Origin: Trematomus loennbergii
Lineage: Eukaryota > Chordata > Actinopteri > Perciformes > Nototheniidae
Reading direction: 5' to 3'
NCBI GenBank assembly: GCA_012861695.1
Contig: JAAOOA010000388.1
Location: 248,001 to 312,000, forward strand
DNA: 64,000 nt
Position numbers and translations under genes: made by a program. Below are positions 46,689 to 59,841 of the stretch, piece after piece (within the stretch, counting starts at the first letter, position 1; every line of letters begins with the position of its first letter). The notes under the pieces were generated by a model. The model did no database searches. It was given only the letters and a program-made list of their open reading frames with translations, and had not been told where the DNA came from.

Positions 46689-46818
46689 ACTGGAGAAGAT
46701 GAGTGATTTTAAAGATGAGGAAGAGGACAAATCTTCAGTCTCCAGCGGTCTGTCTCTGAAGAGACCGGTCTATGGGTCTCCTCCACTTCAGTAATGAACC
46801 TGGACCCTCAGACACAAA
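46689..46818 (+). pseudogene. NLR gene C: start exon, frame-broken
   Basis: ATG after tctcagactggagaag, encoding MSDFKDEEEDKSSVSSGLSL. The frame then loses two bases (aagagaccgg versus aagagtgaccgg in B) and meets a stop at TTCAGTAA. Donor gtaagag at 46819. The N-terminus of copy C as sequenced cannot reach the RING exon. Confidence 0.7.
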
Positions 46819-47018
46819 GTAAGAGTTTCTCCTGTAAACTGACCTGAAGAGGATTCAGTTTGTTGGTATCTGATAATCTAAACTGTTTAATGAAACCCAG
46901 TAGAGTACATTAACAAAGTTTAATTGATCTCTTGCTTCTTGTCATCATCAGAGATAGTAAATGATCTACTAGTGAAATCATCCTCACACTCTACTTGTTG
47001 GACTTTGTGTTAAATTAA

Positions 47019-47396
47019 AGGTGGGGTCGGTAAGTTTGAGAAACCGGCTCGAGATACACTTTTGTTATATTCCATGGAATGCTCTTAACATCCGATAGCA
47101 ATGAATATCTGAAGTGCTTTGACAAAAAATACATAAAAAGTGTCATCTGTGGAAGCTGTAGTACTGTAAAAAGCACGACCAATCATCTGAGCCGGCCCGG
47201 CTAAAATAACTGGATGGCCTACCTGCCTGTCAGCCTTCCATCTGTGCACAAACTTATCTCGTGCCCTCATTGGTCATGTGTGCGTTCGTGTGTGTTGGAG
47301 GAGGGGCTCTGTAAGGAAGTGGCAGATTTTCTCCGGTTGTGTATTTTCAAATTCTAGCGATCTCGAGCCGGTTTCTCAAACTTACCTACCCCACCT
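47019..47396. mobile_element. TTAA-flanked MITE, unit C
   Basis: Same insertion as 29164-29542; TTAA at 47015-47018 and 47397-47400, with the right end matching the left better than in B. Confidence 0.7.
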
Positions 47397-47571
47397 TTAA
47401 GCAAATAAAACACAAATATGTAAAACGTTTCACACTCAAATGAATTTTAACAACAGAAACCCACAATCACGACTCAACAACTCTAAACATCTTTAATAAG
47501 GTGAACAGTCATAGATCAAAAGCTGCTCTTTAAATAAACTAATGATGTTTAAACATGTGTTGTTTCCACAG

Positions 47572-47670
47572 ACAGAGAGCAGAGTCTACGGTCTCCATGT
47601 GGTCTCTGAAGAGTGACGGTCTAAAGACTGGCCTCTACTTCAGTGATGAACCTGGACCCTCAGACACAAA
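47572..47670 (+). CDS. NLR gene C: small N-terminal exon
   Basis: Acceptor tttccacag, donor gtaagag. Starts STVSMWSLKSD; the next part (gacggtctaaagactgg) has lost a base relative to B before the EPGPSDTK end. The length is 99 nt versus 105 in B, so the overall phase may be kept while the middle is shifted. Confidence 0.6.
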
Positions 47671-48833
47671 GTAAGAGTTTCTCCTGTAAACTGACCTGAA
47701 GAGGATCCAGTTTTGATGTAATCTAATATATTAAACTGTTCTTTAATGAAATCATGTGAGCAGTTTGTAAAGGGTAAACGCAGCAGAGTAAGCTAACATT
47801 ATCTAAGGATATTTCAATATGCAATTATATTATCATTGTATCTGTGTATAAAATGGTTTTAAATAGCAAACATGTTGATAAATACTGATTTAAAAACTAT
47901 ATATATTGTCCAAAACATTATTTAACTACTTGGGCATATCTATGATATGTCTTTTTAAGATGTGTATTAATAATAGTGATAACCTGGTGAGCTGGTTGTG
48001 TTTAGCATTAGCAGATAAAACAGAGTTTTGTGAAATCACATGTAGAGTCAATGCAAAGACCCAGATCTGTGCCTGGCAACACGAAGGAAGTGAAGATGTT
48101 AAATTCATGTCACCTGGTATTCGTGCAGCGTGACACATTTCAACTTGAGTGTAAAGTTAGTGACGCTCTGTTACAAAAACCTGTCAGTGTTGAGATTGTG
48201 CTCCTGGGGTCTCTGACGGTCTGAGGGGAATCAGAGAGGAGAACAGAGCTCTACAGCAGCTCATATTCAATCAGGGTTATTCATGTTCCTGTATAAACCA
48301 GAGACTGTCTGTGGTGCTAACAATATAGTGACTGCTGTACTTATGACTTCATGAAGTCATTCTGAGTGTTGATGGAGCAGCTAATGTTAGCCTAGCTTTA
48401 ATCAAACCGGTCTCATTCAGAAAAAACATTTAAAAAGGTTTTTATGCTCGTTGTGTTGGAGACAGACCTGACAAAGCATTAACTCAGGCTTTTTACAAAT
48501 CAGTTCATTCTGTTGTTACTTAGGCATCCTTTCCATATGTTTATTTCTATGAATTCACAGCAGATTCTATGCAAGTTGGTTTATAGTGTACCAGGTTAAT
48601 ACAGCTGTGTGTGTAGATACAGGGAACATGTGCTCCTCTGGGTGATGAATCCAGACAGGATGCTCTCTGGTTTTATGATCATGTGAACTGTACACTATCT
48701 ACCTGATCACAAGGGTATATATTATACAGACCTTTTTTTAAATATCAAACTAGAATTTGCCCCCTTGTTGTACCTTTGTGAGAATCAGCCCCTCTGAAGT
48801 AAAGTGCTATAAAGGATGTGTTCCTCTCCACAG

Positions 48834-49069
48834 AGGGAAGAGGAAGAGTGGTGTTCCTGTGGAGGAGCAGCTGTCCAGCTGTGCTCTGTGTCAGGACGTC
48901 CTGAAGGATCCAGTCTCTACCAGCTGTGGACACTGGTTCTGCAGACAGTGCATCACCTCATACTGGGAGCAGCGCCCTCCATCAGGAGACCCCTCCTGTC
49001 CCCAGTGTGGAGAAAGATCCAGAACCAGAGCTGGCCTGCAGACAGCCAGTCAGACCAGCTCTGTACGAG
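48834..49069 (+). CDS. NLR gene C: RING finger exon (C3HC4)
   Basis: 236 nt with all RING ligands, in phase with its neighbours. Matches copy B except at one codon (WEQRPP, as in copy A). See 30989-31224. Confidence 0.82.
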
Positions 49070-49098
49070 GTAAGAGGCCGAACTCATGCAGCGTCTTA

Positions 49099-49855
49099 TG
49101 GCGCGTTTCCACTACACGGCCTCGCTCGGCCCGCTCGGTATGGCTGGGCCTCGTTAGGACTGGCTCACTTTATGGCGCATTTCCATACAGTTTAGGAACT
49201 GGGGTAGTATCTATAGTAACGCAGTGTAGGCGGAGCCGTGACGTCATCTTCAATGAGAACCCCAGAAAAACAACACAGCCGTTAGCTGTTAGCACTCAGA
49301 GCTCACAGCTCCTCATATCTGTTCAGAAACTAGACAAAAGTTAAACAAGTACAAACCACAGACTGCCTGTGTCATGGTGATACAGTCGCTGCTTTATTTA
49401 TGTCTGTATAGGCCGTTGTTGTGAGTGTGGACGGTCGGAGCATATACTGCGTTAGCTTAGCCAATCTCCATTTAGAAAACACGCATTTTAAAAGGTTTTT
49501 CGCCTGCCGTCTGTCTGCAGACTTGTCAAAGCATTAATTCATGGTTTTTACTAACCGGTATCAGTATGTTGTTACTTCATCATTTGAAACGTGTATTACA
49601 ATTAAATCACGGTCAAATATGTCCATCTTGTTGTAGTTGTAGCCCCCTTGCCAGCGATGCTCTCTCTAGTTTAGCATACTCAGCCCGACTCAGCCTCGTT
49701 GTCTCTGGCCCTAGACCCACATTTTATGAGGCCAGAAAAACTGTGAATTAGGACCCGCCGGCCGGTACTAGGCCAAGTGGAAACGCAACCAAAGACGGGC
49801 CGCTGACGTCACAGCCCTCTTAAACCGGGCTGCGCGCTGTAGTGGAAACGCGCCA
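49099..49855. mobile_element. PIF/Harbinger-type MITE, unit C
   Basis: Same insertion as 31254-32017; TTA at 49096-49098 and 49856-49858. Confidence 0.85.
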
Positions 49856-50013
49856 TTATTCCTCTTCCTGGTTCATTTGTTTCTTTTATTAGGTATTCTG
49901 TTGAAGAACATAGACATTAAAATGTTTATAAAACATTTAAACTCAGTCTGTTTTTATTAGTTTTATTGTTAGATTGTCATTTTCTGATTCTCTCCTGTTT
50001 CCTTCTCTTCCAG

Positions 50014-51846
50014 CAGATAGTGGTCTGCAGGAGGTTTTAGATGAACATAGGCTCAGTCTGAGGAGATGTGAACGTGTGACTGAAGGAACTGATGAAAGTG
50101 AAACCCTCCTCAACAGGATCTTCACTGAGCTCTACATCACACAAGGCAGAGTGAAGAGGTTAATACCCAACATGAGGTGAGGCAGCTGGAGACAGCTTCC
50201 AAGAAAGAGACCCTCCATGACACTCCAATCAAGTGCCAGGACATCTTTAAAGCCTTACCTGACCAACAGACTCTCATCAGAGCGGTCCTGACCAACGGAG
50301 TCGCTGGAGTTGGAAAAACCTTCTCAGTGCAGAAGTTCACTCTGGACTGGGCCGAGGGTTTGGAAAACCAAGATGTCAGTCTGGTGATCCCGCTCTCCTT
50401 CAGGGAGCTGAACCTGATCAAAGGTGAGCAGTACAGTCTTCTCAGGCTGCTCCATGTTTTCCATCCAACCTTACAGAAGGTCACAGCAGAGCAGCTGGCT
50501 GTCTGCAAAGTGCTGCTCATCTTTGACGGCCTGGATGAAAGCAGACTTTCTCTGGACTTCAGAAACAATGAGGTTGTGTCTGATGTCTCACAGCAGTCCT
50601 CAGTCAACGTGCTGCTGACAAACCTCATCAGGGGGAAGCTGCTTCCCTCGGCTCTCGTCTGGATAACTTCCAGACCGCAGCGGCCAATCAGATCCCTCCT
50701 GAGTGTGTGGACAGGGTAACAGAAGTACGAGGCTTCACTGACGCCCAGAAGGAGGAGTACTTCAGGAGGAGATGAGTGATGAAGACCTGTCCAGCAGAAT
50801 CATCTCTCACATCAAGAGCTCCAGGAGCCTCCACATCATGTGTCTGATCCCAGTCTTCTGCTGGATCACTGCTGCAGTTCTGGACCACATGTTGACTACA
50901 GACCAGAGAGGAGAGCTGCCCAGACCCTCACTGACATGTACTCACACTTCCTGCTGGTCCAGACCAAGAGGAAGAAGCAGAAGTATGAAGAGGGACATGA
51001 GACGAGTCCACAGCAGCTGACGGAGGCTGACAGGAGCTTCTTCTGAAGCTGGGGAGGCTGGCGTTTGAACATCTGGAGAAGGACATCATGTTCTACCAAA
51101 AGACCTGCAGCGCTGTGGTCTTGTCACCGAGGCCTTGGTGCACTCAGGAGTTTGTACACAGATCTTCAAAAGAGAGAGAGTGATCTTCAGAAAACAGTCT
51201 ACTGCTTTGTTCATCTGAGCATTCAGGAGTTTCTGGCTGCAGTCTACATGTTCCACTGTTACACCAACAGAGACACAGAGGTACTGAAGGACTTCCTGCA
51301 GGAGACTGGCTATGAGAACAGTAACAGCAGAGATCAGGATTACCCATCCCTGGATGTCTTCCTAAAGGGAGCCATGGAGAAATCCCTCAGAAGTGAAAAT
51401 GGCCACCTGGACCTGTTTGTCCGCTTTCTCCACGGCCTCTCTCTGGAGTCCAACCAGAGACTGTTAGGAGGCCTGCTGGGTCGCACAGACAACAGTCCAG
51501 GAATCAAGAGACTCTTCAGAGGCCAGCTGGGTCGCACAGAACAGACCAGAAACATCCAGAGAGCCATCAACAACCTGAAGGAGATGAGCAAAATCTCTCC
51601 TGACAGGAGCATCAACATCTTCCACTGTCTGACAGAGATGAAGGACCTCAGTACATCAGGAGATCACAGAGTTCCTGAAGTCAAGAACAGATCAGAGAAG
51701 GAACTCTCTGTGATCCACTGCTCTGCTCTGGCCTACATGCTGCAGATGTCAGAGGAGGTTCTGGATGAGTTGGACCTGAGAAGTACAACACATCAGGAGG
51801 GACGACAGAGACTGATTCCAGCTGTGAGGAACTGCAGGAAGGCTGA
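50014..51846 (+). pseudogene. NLR gene C: FISNA-NACHT exon, frame-broken
   Basis: Acceptor cttccag at 50013, donor gtaagtcc at 51847. One codon is cleanly missing near 50062. Single-base losses follow at about 50147 (aaggcagagtg versus aaggccagagtg), 50676 (agaccgcagcgg), 50772 (gagatgagtgatg) and 50921 (ctgcccagac). Walker A and Walker B lie in one open frame (50177-50719). The C-terminal part is the best kept of the three copies: 51065-51846 is open with [43 protein letters not shown] and [18 protein letters not shown]. Each copy thus preserves a different part of the exon. Confidence 0.85.
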
Positions 51847-52627
51847 GTAAGTCCAGATGTGATTAACTTTATAAACTAATGTGGATCAGAAGTTTAATTA
51901 TTCAAATAAACACTATAACATTTCTGCTGTTTAAATACTGAGAGCAAAATAAACCAACACTGTTCTTCTATTTATTTATAATAATAGTTAAACTGAAGCG
52001 TTTCTCTCTTCATATTGAGTGATGGAGGCGACATGTCAAACACATGAAGGACTCTAGAGGTTTCTCAGCATGTGATCACACCACACAGCAGGACTTACAG
52101 TTATCAGTTATTATTACTTTCTAGTAGTTTCTTTATCATTAAACACACACACGTTTTTATCACAATGTTTAGAGTTTAAAATCAGATCTATATCATATCC
52201 CACCAATACCAGAGTTATGTCTTAATGCTCATATAGTGAGAACATCTGATGGTATTCAGTTAAAATATTGAAACTTTATTGGTTTGTTAACTGTGTTTGT
52301 GTGCACAATACATTTCCAGATGCTCAGAGAAGCCAAAACATCCATCATTCACATCTAAATATTAATTAACATTTAAATATGTACATCTCTAATATTGTCA
52401 AGTGATTTATTTCATTTCTGTTTCTTGGTAACAGTCAGTGACAGCAGGAGCACAGACATGTGATCAGATCACACTGACAACACATTACACTCTATTATCA
52501 TATATTATTAAAATGGACTAACAGCAAATCTCAATCAGAACGTATGTCAAATACTTTTTTCATCAAATGCTTGAGGTCATTATGTTTCCTCTTTTTTAAC
52601 ACATGTTGTATATATGTGTTATTATAG

Positions 52628-52795
52628 ACTTGTGCTGTGGACTCTCAGAGACTCACTGTGAAGTCGTGGCCTCAGCTCTGAAGTCTGAGCCCTCCCATCT
52701 GAGAGATCTGACCTGAGTTAACCTCTGAAGGATTCAGGAGTGGAGCTGCTGAGCTCTGGACTAAAGAGTCCAAACTGCAGACTGGAGGCTCTCAG
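52628..52795 (+). pseudogene. NLR gene C: first LRR exon, degenerate
   Basis: 168 nt with LRR splice sites (ttatag acceptor, ctcag|gtcagt donor). The consensus LSETHCEVVASALKS is readable, followed by frame breaks (gatctgacctgagttaacc). Confidence 0.65.
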
Positions 52796-53148
52796 GTCAG
52801 TTCACTGACTGAACTTCATCTGTTTGTTTATCATTTTCTGAATTTGAAAAAATACATTTAAAGAATTGTTTCCACTTTTGCTAATGACTGAATATTGATC
52901 AGAATAACAAAGAGAAGGTGAATGTGTGAGGGAGAGAGTTTGAGCTTCCACAGACTCACTCTGTGCTCCATGAGTCAGTGGAGATGCTGTCAGTACTGAT
53001 GAGCTGTGAGGGAGATGAAGGAGTTGTTAAACATCTGATCAAAGTTAAAGTTCCAGATTATCAATGGATTGTTTCTACATCATCTCTGAGATTAAAGGTC
53101 TCCTATCATGCAGAAGTCACTTTCTGTGTTTATACATCACCATGTCTC

Positions 53149-53254
53149 CCCGGTGTGTCCCCGGTGTGTCCCCGGTGTGTCCCGGTGTGTCCCCGGTGTG
53201 TCCCGGTGTGTCCCCGGTGTGTCCCGGTGTGTCCCGGTGTGTCCCCGGTGTGTC
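53149..53254. repeat. CCCCGGTGTGT minisatellite, unit C
   Basis: About ten copies of a 10-11 bp unit; open frames over it read as Cys/Pro/Val repeats and are not genes. Confidence 0.9.
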
Positions 53255-53985
53255 AGGAGACTCACAAAGTGTCAGGAAATAAACCCCTCTCTCTTTTCCT
53301 CCGTACCCACATCTCTAAAAACGGGGAACAACGGAGCTGATCCAGATTTGCTGCGTCATGACGCATTACTAAATTGTGGGCGGGCTTTACACCAACGGGC
53401 CAATCAGAAACGTTGCTGTCAGAAACAATGAGACGTGTTCTGGAAGTAATATGGTCTGTGTTTACATTAGCATGCTAACACTCAGAGCTAACCTGTACTG
53501 GAGAGAGTATGTGTGAAGAAGCAGGAAATAAAAGGAACTCACCTTGTGGTAAACCTGAGAGAGAGAAAGAGTTTGAGCTCCATACTGTTTCACAGAGAAT
53601 CCTTGATGTGGTTTGGAACATGATATGGAGTTTAATCACGGCAGCATTTAGCTGAGTTTCTGCTGGGAGAATTCTGATCAGGCATTAGCTCCCCTCCTTT
53701 TTTTTTTCAAGCTAAGGACCCGAACCTGCTCTTCTCTAACAGCTGGAACAGAGGGATATGAGGGATTTCTAAAATGCATGATCTGTTTGGTATTTTGAGC
53801 AAAACACATCATAGACATGTTTTTATATATTTGTATATATCTGAGACCCAGAATATATGCCTGAAGATAGCCTGATAGGAGACCTTTAAAACCCTGTTTA
53901 ACTCTGAACAGATTATTAAACCTGGAGTTATTTCAAACAGGAACATTGTTTTCTAAAGTTACATCATGTTCTTTTCTTTATTCAG

Positions 53986-54154
53986 ACTGAGTCTCTGCAG
54001 TTTGTCAGAGATCAGCTGTTCTGCTCTGATCTCAGCTCTGAAGTCCAACATCCATCTGAGAGATCTGGACCTGAGTACAACGCTCTGAAGGATTCAGGAG
54101 TGGAGCTGCTGAGAGATCTTCTGGAGAGTCCAGACTGCAGACTGCAGACTCTCA
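53986..54154 (+). pseudogene. NLR gene C: second LRR exon
   Basis: LRR exon with acceptor tattcag; 169 nt. [19 protein letters not shown] is readable, then a one-base loss at ctgagtacaacgct shifts the frame, and the donor reads ctca|gtcagt. Confidence 0.7.
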
Positions 54155-54417
54155 GTCAGTTCACTGACTCTCTGTTACTGCTGGAGATCTCATGTTTCAT
54201 TAGTTATTCAACCTGATTCTTCACATAATTAACTTACATCTATAAAGTTGTAAATGTTCTTTTATTCATTCTTTCATTTGTAGATTCTAAAGTAAGAACT
54301 GCAGAGATACATGTTGACTGATTCTTAAAGGAACTGAATAGATGTTAGTTGTTCAAAGTAAATCTATGTTTTTAATATTTAGTAAACGATAACGTCTGAA
54401 TAAAGTTCATCTGAAAG

Positions 54418-54560
54418 GCAAAGCAAGTTTATTTATATAGCACCTTTCAACACAAGGCAATTCAAGGTGCTTTACAAAAATGAAAGACATTCAGACAAAG
54501 GCATTTAAAAACAGTCATTAAAAAGAAAAGATAATAAAAGAAACATTAACAGAAAAAGTA
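54418..54560. repeat. Teleost interspersed repeat, unit C
   Basis: Same insertion as 18317-18480. Confidence 0.55.
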
Positions 54561-54688
54561 CATGAATAAAAAGTAATATTAGGATAAAGTTGACTTTCTG
54601 AAGAAGACATATGTTTTTGTTTTCTCAAGTTGAGTAACACATCTGATTATAAACTGATTTGTATCCTCATCATGTTTTCTTTATTCAG

Positions 54689-54856
54689 TCTGATGACTGC
54701 AGTTTGTCAGAGATCAGCTGTTCTGCTCTGGCCTCAGCTCTGAAGTCCAACATCCATCTGAGAGAGCTGGACCTGAGGCAACGATCTGCAGGATTCAGAT
54801 GGGAAGCTGCTGAGAGATCTTCTGGAGAGTCCAGACTGCAGACTGGAGACCCTCAA
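54689..54856 (+). pseudogene. NLR gene C: third LRR exon
   Basis: 168 nt but not cleanly in frame: the DLSGNDLQ codons are shortened (ctgaggcaacgat) and extra bases follow (tcagatgggaagctg). The last exonic base before the donor is A instead of G (ctcaa|gtcagt), which may weaken splicing. Confidence 0.7.
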
Positions 54857-55099
54857 GTCAGTAAGGGGTCTCTGCTGGTTCAGCAGTATTGTATGAACCA
54901 CAGGGAGGTGTTTCTCTCACTGGGGAAACAGATCAGTGATGTTACCCACTGACTGCAGGCTCTCTCATTCTTCCATCAACTATAGAAGGCCAGCTGAACC
55001 TGCAAAGCCACACTTTAGTAATCAACTCTCTAACAGACGGGGTTTTACAGAAGAGTGGGAAAGGTAGTCTGTTCTTATGGGATGTTTTAGTTTCTAGAC

Positions 55100-55641
55100 C
55101 AGGGGTGTCCAAACTGCGGCCCGGGGGCCAAATGTGGCCCTCAGCCCTCAAATTCTGAAAGTATAATGAAATATGGCCACACATGAAACTTCTGCTTGTC
55201 TTGTATTGTACTTCTTAAATATATATGTACACATATATTACACAGTAGTATTCATGTGTTAATAAGAGCCCACCTTTAAATAAATTCAGTCAATTAAAGC
55301 TGAAAACATTTTCTAACAAATCTAACTTGATTAGAAAAAAGCCCAATAACTTATTTTATAACAAGCGTGAAATAAACCCTTCATATTTCCTGTAATTATA
55401 ATCAATCTGAAGCTCCTGTTTAAAGGAATGAGCTGCTAACAGAATAAAGTAAACCCTCTGGAGAGCTGGAGCTGTTTTGTTTCTTAAAGCATCTTCAATA
55501 ACAAGCATCCTTTACCTTCATTTGATTGAGTTTCCTGACTTATAACTGAACTCATGAGGCAGTAAACCTCTAGAGAGCGGCCCAGACCTTTATATATTTT
55601 TCTGTATGTGGCCCTCGGTGAAAAAAGTTTGGACCCCCCTG
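55100..55641. mobile_element. hAT-type MITE (CAGGGGTGTCCAAACT), unit C
   Basis: Perfect TTCTAGAC target duplication (55092-55099, 55642-55649). Same site as in A and B; uninterrupted. Confidence 0.9.
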
Positions 55642-55823
55642 TTCTAGACCAATGAGTGGTTACTTCCTGTCATGCAGCTGAGAGCTGTGGCAGGCAGTCG
55701 TAGTGTTTGCAGAGAAGATATGATGGGATGTAAAGCATGAGATCAGGACTCTGAAGCTGACTCAAAGAACTAACACTTATTTTAAACTGGATCTAAAACT
55801 GTTGGATTGTGTTCGCTCTACAG

Positions 55824-56009
55824 GATCAATGATGAGACGATCAGAGCCACGATCCAGAAGACCTGTGAGACTGAAACCATATCCTCCATTCATCAAGATA
55901 TGAAACTCTTTAATGGAGCATGACCTCAGAGGAAACAACACTCTTTCATTATTCTCTCTCTCTCTCTCCTTCTCCTCTCAGGTGACAGGAAGTGAAGACA
56001 CACAGAAAG
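55824..56009 (+). CDS. NLR gene C: two last coding exons and stop
   Basis: Exons 55824-55864 (41 nt) and 55982-56009, reading INDETIRATIQKTCDRK and stop as in copy A. The first donor reads acct|gtgaga. Confidence 0.72.
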
Positions 56010-56108
56010 GTGAGAGGTCGTACCGTGTGAACTTTATTTATTGAGGTTTCAACACGTCTTTCTGGTGTTCCAGACAAATCTGTAAGCTCAGGTTTGATTT
56101 GTTCTCAG

Positions 56109-56195
56109 TGTATTCATCACGGGGCGAGTTTGAGACGTGAAGAGGAGCGTGGAGGCATTTTGGAAATAAAGAAGAAGGCTGCAGCTGATGAGAGA
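56109..56195 (+). other. NLR gene C: 3' UTR exon
   Basis: Acceptor ttgttctcag ends at 56108; AATAAA at 56165-56170. Confidence 0.6.
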
Positions 56196-56214
56196 CTTCC
56201 TGTTAGCTCTCCTG

Positions 56215-58035
56215 TTGGTTTGCTTTTTCAACTCAAGGAGCTCAAAGACTGATTGAAAGTTGATTTATTTGCATAATTTCTGATTTCTGATTAATGTGAA
56301 GGAAAATTCACCTTTGAGTTGATACAGTATATGTGTGCATATAATGCACCCTTTGGCCTAACCTGGGAGAGCCTTATGTTCACTGCCAACCTAAGGACCT
56401 CCAACATGTTAATCAAGAATTTATTGAAAAGTTATTTGACTGATTGTTGTATATCGGCTCAGCCAGGTTATATGGGATGCAGTCTACTTACAGAGGGGTC
56501 ACTCATTTTGAAATATTACACTTTGTTTTATTTTTCTTTAATTGATCATGCTCATGTAGAATGCTATCACGCTATTGGTTGTTTATAGCATAAAGAACAT
56601 CTGATTTAATGTGAGGTAGGGAAATAATCATTTGAGGATAAGTATGTGTCATCTCTCGCAAATTATGTTAGTTTAGTGTTTTTGTCTTTGTCTTGTGATT
56701 TTCACCTTTATTTTTGAATAGTAACATTCCCTCTCGTTTCAGATACTCTGACCTCCCTTCCTGGTGTGTCTCCCACTCCTGTGATTGTCGACCCCCCCCT
56801 GATTGTTTCCCCATTACCTGGTGTATTTATTGTCCTCGTCTCCCTTTGTCCTGTGCCAGTTCGTTTCGTTCCTTGTGACAAACAACCAGCATTATCAATC
56901 CAGGATTACCCCCAAGCAGAGCTTCGAGCCACGTCTTATTTAAGTATTTTTGTTGTTCATGCTCCTAGTGTTTTTTCCTCTTTAAGAGTGATTTTGTTTT
57001 TTGTACCACTATAGTTGAGCTTTGGTTTGAATAAAACCTTTTTTTTGTTAAATCCTGTGTGAGTTGTGCATTTGAGTTCATACCCGTTTAATCAGTCGTA
57101 ACAGTATGTGTATTTAAATATGTAATTTACAACAGCTGTAAGATGCTTGATAAGCTTGATATGCACCTTGAAAAAGTGCTTGAATTTGACTTTGGAAAAG
57201 GTGTAAGAACCCTGAATTGAGTTCATGTTTGTTCTAATAAACTGGTTTCAATGGATTAAACCCAAAGTGGCAGAAACAAGAAAACGTCTCATATTTTCAC
57301 ATATTTTGTTCATATACTAACATTTATTGGCAAGAACTGACCTTGTCTTGTGAGAACTGAATGTAGAAGTATTTATAAAGTTGGGTTTTTAAGTTAGGGT
57401 CAAATACAGTTTTTAGAATATAACATTCAGTTTCAAATTCATTGGAATTATGGTTTTGTTTACAGCGTTAGCGCCAAATTAATGACATTACAAAAACAGC
57501 TCCAAACAAGGCTCACTTACCGTTTCACAGAGTTACAGAACCTCATGTTATTGGAAACCACTTAAATTCTAATAAATTAAATAAATGTCGTACTATTCCG
57601 ACTCAGTTTTTTTAATGCAGTTATTCAAGTTGAACAATTCTAATGAAAATATGAAAATGAATTAAAACACTTTGTTTTATTTTTCAAAATGATTATTTTC
57701 AGCACACATGCCCCAAACAGATATTGTGATCCTCCTTGAAAAAGTCTTTAAGCAAAACAACATAGATCTATTGTTGACAACTGACATGGTGGATATTAAA
57801 CTCTCCGGGTAGATGACCAGAGTTTTAGCATCGTATTCAAGATTTATTGTGATTTGTACATAGTGTAAATATATCAATGAAAACCTTAGGTCACAGGCTC
57901 CTCAACAGTGCAACACAAAAAAGAGCTGCTAAGGAAAAGGAAAGACATCTGGAGACTTTGGAGAGACAGCTAACGGACAAACTCAAGGAACTGAAAGACC
58001 CTCCCTGATAGGCCGTATGCTGTTTAGCCTTACCT
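56215..58035. repeat. Spacer block of unit D (first copy)
   Basis: Follows gene C directly and matches 29-1858, including the Lys/Glu-rich open fragment near 57919 that B and C lack. Confidence 0.85.
56647..57103 (+). mobile_element. Solo LTR, unit D
   Basis: Same element and site; GTATG at 56642-56646 and 57104-57108; one base shorter than the others. Confidence 0.85.
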
Positions 58036-58201
58036 TGAATGATTCAGTGCAGTGTTCTGTGCAGGGTTTCAGTTTGCTTTTTCAACTCAAGGAGCTCAAA
58101 GACTGATTGAAAGTTTATTTGATTTGCATAATTTCTGATTGCTGATTCAATATGAAGGAAAATTCACCTTTGAGTTGATACAGTATATGTGTGCATATAA
58201 T

Positions 58202-58600
58202 CAGGGTGCACACAACTTTCTCAGTGAGGTACTCAGATGAGTACCTGGAGTCAGTGCTTGGTACTCCAACTTCTGGCGATTGTCAACGGGGGGGGGGGGG
58301 GTGGTAGTGGAGTACAGAGCTTCGTGACCGCGGAGCGTGTGAACGCTGTGATCAGCTGTTTTAGCGCAGGGCTGCTGTTTATGTCGGTCTGTACAGCAGC
58401 CCTGCGCTAAAACAGCTGATCACAACGTTCACCTGTCTGTGCACACGGAGACCGACTCTGTCGTCCGGTGATCTAACCGCCTTCTGGAAAAGCTTCACAG
58501 GTACGTCGGTACGCAAATGCGCTTTGTGACACAAGTGACGGTATGCATTTCAGATTGTTGCCGCGCATGCGTACCTGCGTACCAGTTATGTGCACCCCTG
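58202..58600. mobile_element. hAT-type MITE with hairpin, unit D
   Basis: Same insertion as 2021-2417; CATATAAT at 58194-58201 and 58601-58608; one G missing at the left end. Confidence 0.85.
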
Positions 58601-58717
58601 CATATAATGCACCCTTTTGCCTAACCTGGGAGAGCCTTATGTTCACTGCCAACCTAAGGACCTCCAACATATTAATAAAGAATTGATTGAAAGTTATTTG
58701 GCTGATTGTTGTAAATA

Positions 58718-59827
58718 GAGTGGCGAAGTCCCTCCCCTTCCGGTTGAGCCCCATGGGACCTTATTTCGGAAAAGTTATGCATTGAAGTCAATGGAGAGAG
58801 AAAGATTATCTTTCGATCCCGTTTGAATTGTGCCACGAATTACACATATGATGTTTGTCAATTTAAAAGATAATTTTGCAAGTCAAAAAAAATAAAATGT
58901 GTCGTAAAACTGTGAAGTAACACATTTGTTTGTGTGAACCGCTCAATGAACTACATCTCTGGTCTCACAGAACAAACACGTCACCAAGATGGCCGTCACT
59001 ACTGTCAACAAAACCGATTGGCTACCCTCACACTATCACCACAATGAAACACGTCCTGAAGAATGTCATGCAAAGCTGCCTGCCTGCCTTCGATTCTCTC
59101 TGAACTGCCCGGTCGTTTTAATGTTTAATGTCAACCATTTGTGCAGATAGCATGAAGTAGAGAAGATCGATGCTACGTTAGCGTTAGCATTTCTCCCCCG
59201 GGCTTAAATGGTGTATTATAGAATGATCACACTGGTGACAGTACTCTTCAAAGGGTTCACGAAATATGACTACTACTCTTACTGTTTAACATTGTGGGTT
59301 ACTTAATGTTACTTCATGTTAAGGCTAATAAAAATGACAAGGCTGTAATGCTAACTAACGTGCTAGCTACTAGCTAGCTTGATCCAGAGTACTCCTGGTC
59401 CTTTCATCAGACGGGAAGCAAAATAACGAGCAACGTGGTACTAAGCACACAGGCATCTTGTGAAAGTTATCTTATCTAGCCAGCGCCATATAGATAGATT
59501 CTATCTATATGGCGCTGATCGTATATATACGGTATTATACGTGTATCGTAGTGTCTCAATTGTGACATCACTTACGCGACTCTGGGATTTGTAGTCTTTC
59601 TAGTTTCGTATTTTTCAAAGTCTTATATTTCAACAGTTTTAAGACAAACTGTGACTTTTTTGACATGGAAATGATTTTTTAAGATTGACAAACATCATAT
59701 GTGTAATTCATGGCACAATTCAAACGGGATCGAAAGATAAGTTTTCTCTCCCCATTGACTTCAATGCATAATTTTTCCGAAATAAGGTCCCATACCCCGG
59801 AAGTAAGTGGGAGGGACTTCGCCACTC
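58718..59827. mobile_element. Long-TIR foldback element, copy 1 (unit D)
   Basis: Same insertion as 2535-3648. The host stretch between the two foldback elements is reduced to about 10 bp here. Confidence 0.75.
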
Positions 59828-59841
59828 TATCTCAGCCTATA

